Shown here piece by piece: positions 50,801-61,974 of a stretch of 64,000 nucleotides of DNA (positions are counted from its first letter, which is position 1; every line of letters starts with the position of its first letter). A model generated the notes under the pieces. That model saw only the letters and a list, made by a program, of their open reading frames with translations, made no database searches and had not been told where the DNA came from. The position numbers were made by a program, and so were the translations under genes. Origin of the DNA: Phalacrocorax aristotelis (Eukaryota > Chordata > Aves > Suliformes > Phalacrocoracidae); the NCBI RefSeq assembly GCF_949628215.1, contig NC_134282.1:9174223-9238222 (forward strand). The letters are read 5' to 3'.

Positions 50801-53800
50801 AAGGCAAGTGTAGGGCAACATGGTTAATATTTGTGAGCTTATAATGACATTCTGGTAACTTTCATGCTTCTTATAGCTGATTATCTTGTGTCTTAGCATG
50901 GTGGCTTTCTCTTGCATGGCTTGTCTGGGTTGTTCATTGGTGTTGGGGTGGGGCATTGATATTTCCAGGAGATGCTTTTCATGAGTAAAGGTCTTGGCAG
51001 ATATACCCTAAATTAGGATGATACGGGATATGTTTTAAAGCTAGAAGCGCATGACAAAAGAAGAAAAACTATATAATACAACATGGGATATTGCACCAAC
51101 CTGGCAGAGGGTGAGGTGTCCTGGATTCTATTCCTTTTTTATTTTTTCTCCCTTCTGCCATGTTTCCTAGTTTTTTTTCCAGGAAGGTCTGTTTTCCGGG
51201 CATCATTCTTCACAGATGCGTGGGACTTGCACAAAGAAAATTTCCCATCTGAATGTTGCACTTCTAGGTTCAGGGCACTACAGGAACAGGCACACTGATA
51301 AGGAATTAAAAAAAAATTAAAAGATTAAGAGAAGCATAAGTAACTTAAGAGGCAAAGTTGGGTCAAGATCAGAGATTTTTTTTCCCCCAATGTGCTTATG
51401 AATAAAGTTGCTGAACAAAAAAATCTCTAGCTATTCCCAAATGTGTGGTTCCAGTGGAGATTTTCACAGCTGTCTTGAGAGACTGCATTACTGCAAAAAT
51501 TGTCTCTGGAACCCACGGAGAGAACTTGTACGCTAGACACTGAGGAGCACAGAAGGAACCTTGTGATCTCTAGAACTCCTGTTTGCTTCTGCAGTTGGTC
51601 CTGGGTTGTTTTCTCAGCCCGTGTGTCCTTTCAGAGTATTGTTCCAAAACAACCACACAAAAATAAATGCTAACATCCAAACCTACTTGAGCTTCCTGGG
51701 TATAGATGCTGTGTTTTGCCTGCTGTCTTGGAAAATCTCCTGTGCCATTCTGGGATCCTGCCTATGATGACTGCTTTTTCTGAGTTATACCTAGCATAAA
51801 ATCAACAGTCTCTGCGGTTTTGTTGCTGAATTTCCCCCTGTTGGTCATTGTGGCAATTCCCTGGCCTGTAGGACTCCCTGGTTCTTTCCTTCTGCCTTGA
51901 AACATGGAGCACTGTCACATCACTGGTCTTTCTGTGGTAGCCTCAACACACAGATTCTTGCAAGCAATGTCATCCTGGCAATTCTGCTAATTACAATTTC
52001 AAAGCACAATATGTTTTTATCTTTTTCCCTTTATGCTAACACCCTAAGTCTTCTGAGCTCACTGCTTTTTCCTTTGTTTCCTTTTTAACCACTGCCTTCT
52101 ACTTGGGTGCCCTTCAGTGGAGCACCCTTGACAGCAGCAGCAGCATGTTTGACACAGATGAGAAAGCAAAGAAGTGCTCCAGGGAGGACATGTTCATGGG
52201 GATGCTGAAGTGCCCAGGAACAGCTGAAGAGCCTGTGGTATGACAGGGCACTCAGAGACCTGGAGCAGGAAGAAAAACGTGTGAAAGAGGCAGAAGAGCT
52301 GTCTTTGTGGGTACACAGGAACATTATGAAACTACCGATGCAGCAGAAAAAAACAAGTTGACTATCAAGTCTGGCATACTGCCTCCTCTTCTCTGTCTAC
52401 ACACTACTCGAACTGCCGAATGCCCACAGGGCTATTTCCTATAAATGCCCTGTTCAACATTATTCCAAAAACAAACAATAAAAAGAGTAAAAGCTTGACT
52501 TCCTGAAGATGAATGTCTCGGCAGTCTAGTTTAGAAGCACCTTGCACTTCCTTTGCCTCTTCCCTCTGGTCTTCCTACTTCTCAGCATTAACAGTATTAG
52601 AGCAGAATTAGCCCTTAATGTTTTCAGAACACAGACGTTATGACAATGTCCTTGGGTAAGGCAAGATTGCCTTCAGAAGCTTATAATGGTTCAAATCATA
52701 ATGGAGCTCTCAAGTGCTTTCAACCAAACAGCATTTTGTTTTTGTTCTTGTCTGGCTGCTTGGAAATCTGTGGACAGTCTGTCCAGCTCCATCTGCTACT
52801 CTTTTGGCAAGACTTAAATATTCTGCAGTCTGAGTATAGAACAAAAGTGGTTTGGGTTTTTGTTAACTTGCTAAGCTGCCTCTTTTTTAAGGAAAGCTCC
52901 CTGTTGCCTTCAGCCTGGAGCTTGCGAATCAGATAATTTCCACTTAGGTGCAGTTAAACTCAGCTCATTGCTATTGAAATTGCAATTATATGGCTTCAAA
53001 TGTCAGAAGAGCAGAAATTAGGCTGTTTTCCTGGAATGACTCCTGGTCCTGCAGTCCTCTTAGCACAAGTGGCTGTGAGGGAGGAATGTCCCTGGATGTT
53101 CAGTCACATCTGCATGCCTGGGAGTGCCCTCTCTTAATAAACCAGCATCAGTGTCTGAGGTGGTCCTCCCCAGAAACTGATCTCCTGCTAAATGACAGGT
53201 TGCTTCCACAGCAGGATCTCCAGGCTCTTTTGACTGACAGAGCTTGTCTCGTACTTGTCTTTGGGTAGTGGGGCATGGGCGAAATAGGCTCTACAACCGT
53301 AGTTGTCCCTGTTAAGCAGCAGCTTTGTAGTTGCTGGCTATTCTGGACCTGCATCGTAGAGTGAATGGCCTCATTCTGCCTCTGTCTTGGGAGCCCCCGT
53401 AGTGATGCTGCCCTGTGTTTGGGCATCAGCCAGCCTGCAGCTGTTGTCTGATTGCTCTCTGTCCTTCCCTCCTCCTTTCTGCTGTATCTGTATCACATCA
53501 AGTGCTTTTATTTCAGTCACAGCAGAGACCTCTTTGACATTTGTGCTGATGGTTTTATGCAGTTACAAGGCTGTTTTGGTGTTACAAACCTGAAATGTTT
53601 AGTTTTGGTTTTCTGAGGGTGAGGTTTCCCATGTGCCTGCTTGCCACCTGCTGCCTTACCATGGATCAGTTACTTTGCAATACAGTTTTCATCTGTCCTG
53701 AGAAAAAGGACAGCCTGCTGAAATCTTGCCTCCAGCAGCGTTCTCTGCATGCTCCAGGAAAGTGCTGCATATTGTACAATGTGCCCTGTCATACTGCTGA

Positions 53801-56800
53801 ATGAGAGGAACCAGATGGTCATGTTAATACTATGCCATTGTATTGGCACCAAACCAATATCTTCTAAAGTGGCTGCTGCTGTACGCAGCCCAAATGAAAC
53901 TGGTGGCAAAAATTAATGCCCCTGCTCATTTTAATTGAAGTGAAGAGAAAGTAATTTTGTAACAATTACACCCTCGGCACATGCACATATAATTATGTAA
54001 AGCTTTTCTTTAATTATTCAATATGGGCTAGAGTATTTTGAGTTAAGCCTGCTTGAGAGAGTAAGTTTACTGTTGTTACTTGTCTGTGCTGATTATACAG
54101 TATCACAGGAATAACTAGTGGTGTGGTTAATAGTGAAAATATGACAAAAAGTGGTAAGAAGTAGGGATTAAGCACAATTTTAGGAAATGAATGTTTTGAA
54201 ACAACTATAGCTGTGCTCTCGGAAAAAGATTTAAAAGGTTATAATGAGACGGTATATGCCAGGGCATATCAGTACATGTTAGCCTGTGATCTGAAACAGT
54301 GTGTACTAAAGGATATCAGCAGCCAGTATCCCAAAAGCAATAGGAAATTATAAATATATCAGTGTTGGTACATGGACTTTAAAAAGAGGAGAGACTGGAA
54401 AGCTTGTTAATATTAGACAAGGAAAACAATATCAGGTCATCATGCCTGATCAGTCCTTGCTACTTTCCACAAAAAGCCCTTATTGCAGCAACATAAACTC
54501 TCAACTGGAAAGGAAGCTTATGCCTTCCTCTCTTTCTCATGGTTGCACACAAGGATAATCAGTATAACTGGTTTATGTGGTGACTCAATATGTCATGACA
54601 TCTTACATTGACATCTTGCACTGAAATTGGAATAATGTATTTGATTACCTATATTTTTATTTTTCTTATAGAATGATTAACTATGAATAACTAAAGCCTA
54701 AACTGTTAGAGCACTGTTGACATGCTGGTGAGTTGGCATCCTGTCTAGGAATACCTGTTATTAGCATTGCACTTCTTTTCTAACATCTCCTTCCTTTTTT
54801 TTTTTTTTTTTTCCTTCTAACTTCTCTTCTACTTTACATTCCTCTCTCTTATTTCCTTTCCCATGAGAATGATTCCCATTCTTAGCTTGTAGGCCTTTGA
54901 CAGAAGAGGGCTCTCCCATTACTTGTCACTGCATCATGCTGCAGCTTCAGACGGTGTTACATTTTTGGCAACAGGTTTGTCTGACCTGCATCCAGTGAGA
55001 TTGGTGAAATCAAAAGTGATTTCCCTCTTCTTTCTCATACTTCTATACTGAAGACTAGAGATAATGTTGTCTTGTAGTTTTGTAGGATCTTATTTTAGGA
55101 AAATTAATTGGTAGTTCATTTACTTAAAAACCAAGGTCTTATTGGTTACTCAAAGGCTGATACTTTTTTGAAGAACATATCTGCAAAAAAATTAAAGCTT
55201 TTAACCAGGAGTATAAAAAGTAGCCACGTATCCAAGAGAACTTGGAAGCTGCACTATTGACCATCTTCAGTAATCACGTATCTAAATATACAGTCATCAA
55301 TAATGATCATTACTATTTGATATTCTTTTTACTGGAATACTTTAAAACTTAATGAATAAAAATTTAAATGAGTAGGCTAAGTCATCATCTCTCAAGCTAC
55401 AGTTAAAAAGCACAAATCAGTGGACTTTTCCCTAGCAGATGCAGCTTTGGAGTAGATTAGACATTTTCATTCCTAGAGCACACAAGTACCCTGCCACTCA
55501 GCCATCAAGGAGCCATGTGGGATAATGAAAAAGTTAATTCTAGACAGCTTGTGCTGAAGAAGGGCCTGCTATGAATAGTGTTTGCAATCAAACAGCAACA
55601 TCTACTTGAGCTAGGATAATCAGTTATTTTCTCAACTGAATTGTTCTCATTCCTGTTATCCTGTGTAATTCCTGCAGGTGTCTCATATTGTTGGCTTAGC
55701 TAGGAGATATAAATAAATTGTTTGGAAAAGCAATGGGCTGAGCCATGCTTTCCCTGTGCAAGAGAAAAAACAGAGGGAAGGATGAAGGAGTTTTTCCTTG
55801 AGTCACCATATGAGTTAGGCTGCTCACTTGCTTGCCTTCTGTTACTATGCTTCTATTGTTGATATCTCTAGTTTTTCCCCTCCTCTGGTAATTCTTCATT
55901 CTTAGGCTGTAGCCTTTTAGGTGTTACGAGATATGGTGAGCCATGGCACTCACATTTTTTAGGAGGAAGTCAGCACTTGGCAGCATCAGGCCCTTAGAGA
56001 AGACCAGATCAAGAGAGACAACCTACTTTAAACTTCTGTATAGCTAAATGCCAATGCTGGGAAGGCTGAGCTACAGGAAATAAAGGAAAGTGCAACTTCA
56101 TCAAAGGCTACAGACAGAGCAGAGTAAATTGAATTGGTTTTGCCATCGGAAAGAGAGTTCTATTAGTAAAACAGTTCAGAGGGACCATTTTTGGATTTAA
56201 ACAATAAATATTGTGTAATCTGCAGGATGACTAACCTCCCTCCTGCCTTTGCCTAAAGCAGTCATGTTAACAGAGATGACACACTTTTTAAGAGATGGGA
56301 CTGCATGTTCCTTTACTTCCAGACTGCTCCAAATGTCAGGGTGTTTTGAGCTGACTTTGGCAAAGGATGCAGAGTACAAGCAGTAAACAGGATAATGGTA
56401 CAAATAAGCTGCCAAAGGTTTTAGTGTCATCATTGCCATCCTGTGATATGATTAGTGGAAGAAATCAAATACACCCAATCTTAGTTTTCACTTCAGTTCT
56501 CTACAACTTAAGGGGGTGAGGGTGAGAAAAGATGAGATGAATGATGGAAGCTGCTACTTTAATTTTAGAGGAAATTTTAGAGGTTCATGGTGATACTCTA
56601 TCCCCACTAGTCAGTCAGGACTTCAGTTGTGGGTTAGTTGAAGCTGAAGACAAAGCTCTCTTTTTTTTTTTTACAGAATAACTGCTGTTTTTCATTTCAG
56701 AATCTAATTATTTATCTCATATTCTGTATATTATAGTGAACTCTCTTGGAAGTAATGAAACCACAGAAGTGGAAAATACATTAAAATGAAATCAAGCCCT

Positions 56801-59800
56801 GCCAAATCTCTTTGTGTGTCTAAGTAGATTATATTAAAGAGTGTAACTTGGTAGTTCTCATTTCAGCACTATTGCCCAGTGCAAATATTAAGCGTGCTTA
56901 ACAGCTAATTTTCATCTTTAAACTAACATGAAACAGATTTTAAGTGACCGCTACCTCTCACTCCTGTTTTTCTCCTCAAAGGTAAGAGCTGTGAGGGTTG
57001 TGCAACACTGACAAAAATCAAAACAAAATCTTAATAAACACTGTAAAAGGACTTTGTCCTATTCATAGTTGATTGAACTCAGTGTTTGATCATAAGGTTT
57101 TTCAACTGCCCCAGAAGCCTAAAGTAGATCTTGATATGCTGGTGACATGGTATTAAAAATAAGTGTACCAACACTGTCATTTTTGTGCAGATGAATAACG
57201 TGACACCAGAATATTGTCTTGACATCATACAGAAGTTTGAAGTATCAGAAGAAAACAAGAAGCAAAATTTTCTTGGGATTGAAGGTAAAGTTTTTTATTT
57301 CAAAGTCAGTTTTGATATACTGTAGTGGAATAGAAAAGCTTTAACAGCATTTTGGTGTAGCTTATAATATTTGACTGTGATAGAAAGTTACACAGAAGAT
57401 CAGCAGTAGTAGTGTAGGTGCATTTTTGAGAGACATGGGAGAGATGAGAGTAGGTGTGGTGAATTAGCAGCTAACGTTATACGGTGACATATCATAGCCA
57501 TCATGCACTAGTGTGAATTCCTTAGGCTTGCATGAATATATTGCTAAGCGTGTATTTGTAAAACACAAGCAAAAAACATTCTATACTATGTATTTTATAC
57601 TATAGCCTGCTCTAACTGAAGTAATAAAAGGAAAGTTTTCATTCTGCTCTGTCTCTCTAGATCTGGAATCGTTCCTGTATGCTCCATTGATTCATGCTTC
57701 TGTGAAATAAAATATGGGTAGTTGTATTTTCTTTAGGTTTTAATACCTTATTCACCTTGTTCACTAAAGCAATTGTAAATGCTATACTTACTCAGAATCC
57801 AACTTAGTATCAAATCAAAATCTGAATTAGAATGAAATAGATTAAATGCTGTACTGTGTTAATTTACTAGAAGATAGCTTTCATGAAGCAGCATAGTTTA
57901 CATGGTGATTTAGGTATGGGGGGAGGGAGGGAAGGGGAAATCTTCCTCTGCATGATACATAAATCCTGGGTAGGGCCTCTCAGATCTTAAACAAGCTTGT
58001 GGTGTGACCCAGGGCACTGCACTTAAACTGAAATAAGGAAAGCAACATGAACAAGCTGTGACATTTAAAGTAATATTTCTGAAAGTGTTTGTTCCTTTTA
58101 ATCTTACTGCTGCTGCTTTTATGTTTGAGTTGCTTACAGGGTTGGTATTGTTTGTACTATCCTTTGGAAATATTTTACATTTCTCATTCTCAAAGGAGGT
58201 ATTTTTAAAACTTTCTCTGTTTGATGCTGATCTGATTTACAGGGTTATAAACCAAGTACCGTGTTCTCACATAAACTTGTATCATATAGAAAACTAAACT
58301 AGAGTGAAATTAGCTAGGTTAGTGAATTGGCTGGCAGGCCCCCCCCCCCCCCCCCCCTTTGTGCTGCAGTGCAGCCCTTGGGTGGCTCCTACCTCGTCTA
58401 CGTGGTATCTTCAGTGGGAGTAGTCCTTATCTACAGCAAAAAAGCAGCATTGGGACAGAGCCTGTGTGTCAGCAATAAACTCAAAAAAAGTGTTTGCTTC
58501 AGAGTCAGGATGTCAGTTTGGCTCCTGTTTCTGTCCTGTGATCTGTATAAATTGCCAGATCTTTAACTTTGGTAGGAGTGGGTTCTTTTGTTTCATTCTT
58601 CATGCTGTTGCTACCTTCTGAAGATTGCTTTTCGTCATGGGACCCATGGGGCATCAACAGCAGCATGAAGTCCCGGCAGATCTGCAGAATACCAAACCTT
58701 TACTCTTGCAGGTGTCACATCCTACAGCTCTACTGCTGCCCAACATCTGAGGGATTTCTGCTGCTGATTATTTACAAGATGTCACTCTCTTGGTGGAGCA
58801 GAACAGGATAGCTCTTACCTGTTAACATCACAAGGGTCCACTGAGGGAAACACAATGTGCATCTCAAATCCTTTGCATCTTGCTGAACGTGAGGCTGAGG
58901 TTGCCTCCCTTCCACCTATTCAGCTATATTCCTCTAAGCAGGTCACTCACCCTCCAAGGCACAATTCAGTGTCCCAGGAAATGTGGACTGATGCTGCTGA
59001 AGTATTTGGCTCAATTTCTCTGTTATGCTGATGCTTTAACAAGAATCAAGAGGGTGTAGTGGAGAACAGTTCAAGAAGGAGAAGAAAGAGGAAAAGACAG
59101 TTTTTCTAACAGTAATGATTTGTGGTTTAGTTGCAAAGGTGTCAGAACTTCCATAGACTTCAAAAAGAAATACCTGTGTGTGTGTCAGCGGTGGACTGAG
59201 TCTGTGCAGCCTCTTCAGTTTGCAGAGAATCAGACAAGCCGCAGACAGCAGTTAATACACTGAAAACAACGGGGTACAGGAAGATTAATCCCAGCTATGT
59301 GATTCAGTGGTTTTGGAGACACAAGTTAGCCTTGACAAGCATGAAGAGAGGAAAGTGTTAGAGTGCAAATCATTCACTTGGTAAGATATACCACATTCAT
59401 GGCAAAAACTGTTTCTCTTTGTTCAAAGGTTTCACCAACTTCATGCGCAGTCCTGCTTGTGATATATTTAATCCACTGCATTGTGAAGTGCATCAGGATA
59501 TGGATCAACCCCTTTGTAACTACTTTATTGCTTCATCTCACAATACCTACCTGACAGGAGACCAGCTGCTGTCTCAGTCCAGAGTGGAGATGTATGCACG
59601 AGTGCTGCAAGATGGTTGTCGATGTATTGAAGGTAAATTTTCAGCATAACTTGCTGGTTGTGAACAGTATGATACAGATTTAAGTGCAAAGTCAGTGGCA
59701 AGCTCAAAACATAAATGCTTCGCTGTGTGATTAACTTCCGTGATAAGCTCTTGTTTTCTGGCAGTCTAAACAGGAATTTTTCATTGGGAATGACCTTCTC

Positions 59801-61943
59801 ATATAAACTTCATAGACACCACTGTTTTCTCCTGCCTACTGCTGTGTTGTTATGCTTTTCTCAGCCAGTGCAAGTTTTCCGTTGTCCCATGTTTATGTGA
59901 AGCATTTTTTTGTTGCACAAGCCCCACTAAGGCAATGGATGGGCATCTGTCTGGGGCCCTGCAGTTCCAGCAGAGCAGCCCTAGTTGTTCCACTCTGCAG
60001 TTCCCCCACGCTGGAGGTTACCACTTCACAGGACTGCTTCCTAATGCATGTTGTTCAGGATGAGCTGAGCTAGCAAAGACCTTTTTCTTTCATAAGCTGA
60101 ATGGGAAAGCATATGCAGTTCCTCCTGTGGATGGAAAGGGAAGATGAAAAGTGCCTGTAGGAGGAGGACAGGTGAGCAAATGTGCATTCTATCAGCACAG
60201 CTGTGTATCTATTTCTGTCACCATCTAAAAGCTGAAAAGCTTGGTTTTGGTCTGCCACAACAGAGAGGTAGGATGCAGTTTTGTTGGCTGGATGCTGGTG
60301 GAAAAAAACAAGGTGCTGTTTGTCTGATAGTCTGGAGTTTGTGTTGGATTCTTGTTTAAGTTCTGCATGATTTAAATAATAGCAAAACATTAGGGATTTT
60401 TTTTTCAGGATTCTGGGGGGAATAAAATATTTTGATAAATTTAAACTCGCTATTAATTTTTTATGACTAGTATTATAAAACTGATCTATGGAAGAGCAAT
60501 TTGTTGATCTGAATTTAAAAATCAATTAGAGAAAGTGAACCTGAGAAAATTGGGTGGTCTGTCATTGCACTTTGCCTTCTGTAGGAAAGTTCACTAAAAC
60601 ACACAGTAGCGTGTTATTTTGGTTGACCTCAAAACTATTGTAGATACTGTACAGCCTAGGTAATAGCTCTGTAGTTTTCTCTTTGTGAAGTTTTTAACTT
60701 CCTATATAGGAAATAGTAGTGACAAGTTTGGTGTAAATCCAGGATACAGTAATTCATTAGGAAAAGTATTACTGTCCTAGTCCATTCTACATGTGATGGA
60801 ATTGATGCTACTCTTACTAGAGTCAGTTATAAAACTGTAAGGACAGTTGGGAGTGGAAAAAGACTAAATTGTTTTTAAATAGTTTGTCTTCAGAAGCAGA
60901 AGCCACTTTCCCAAGGGATAGCCGTAAACATTATTTGACCTATTACACCTCTGTAATTTTATATATGAGGAAAAACCCTTAGCTTAATGTAAGAGGAAAA
61001 ACCAATTTTAGGTTGCAGATTTCTCATGTGATATAAGAAAAGACTGTCTTGTTAGCCTTAACTCAGTTGGTAGGTCATAATAGATTGAATGAAACTTGTT
61101 GACACCTGCATGGTTGAGTAGTGTATGTGAGTTCTGCTGGCAAGCAAGATCAGTAGAAATGTATAAGACCATGGGCATCTCTTAATGCATAGCTTTTTTT
61201 GTCTTAATAGTGGATTGCTGGGATGGTCCAGATGGAGAGCCAGTAGTGCACCATGGCTATACTCTTACTTCTAAAATACTCTTCCGTGACGTGGCAGAAA
61301 CTATCAATAAATACGCCTTCATCAAAAATGAGTAAGTGTAGAGTTAGTTTTGAAGCTACACCTGTCTGTTTTGTGTAGTTAATCCCATGTCAAAATCAAC
61401 AATCAACATCAGGAAGTAGGTATATTCCTTCTAAAGACATTGAGAAATTATAAAGTTGATTCTGTTCCCCTGTTTATTGCCTGTGTCATATTTATTGTTC
61501 AACTGCATGAGCTCTTTCCATTAATCAAGTTAGAAAGTTCAGGCTAAGTTACGAAGACCTTTCATGCATTGTAAACTCAGTAATATTTTGAACAGTCTGA
61601 GACTGTTCAATATCTACAGGTTAACTTAGACTTTTGGTCTGAACAGAACTTCCCACTCATATCCACAGGAAATTCTCCTTAAAAATCAATACTGTAATAT
61701 TCTCTACCTAAGGAAAATAATTTTTATCAGTAGGAAAATTGAAAAGCTGTCTCAGTTGGTATGAGAAAATACTGAGATGTGGGGTAATGTTCAGAATATG
61801 TTTGCCATCATACTGTACAACAGTTTATTATGAAAATCTTGCAGTTTAACCAAATGTATACAACAGTCTCAAATCATGATTGAATGTATAGAATTTTGAG
61901 CAGTTTAGAGAGAATAAAGGGAATCTGCTCACTTCTCTTAAAA

Positions 61944-61974
<31 letters not shown>

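Larger units (their letters stand above)
50610..57190 (+). other. PLCH1: PLCH1 intron 5
   Basis: About 6.6 kb, ending TTTTTGTGCAG. It contains the coding-like fossil at 52040-52361 and its AATAAA at 52476, and an 18-T run at 54795-54812. The other frames are short and unrecognised. Confidence 0.65.

Noticed and set aside
52145..52243. Segment at 52 kb as an alternative PLCH1 exon
   Set aside because: It stops internally and has no matching splice phases; better explained as a fossil.
60070..60525. 151-codon minus-strand frame in intron 7
   Set aside because: No recognisable domain or splice context; consistent with chance in a 64-kb window.
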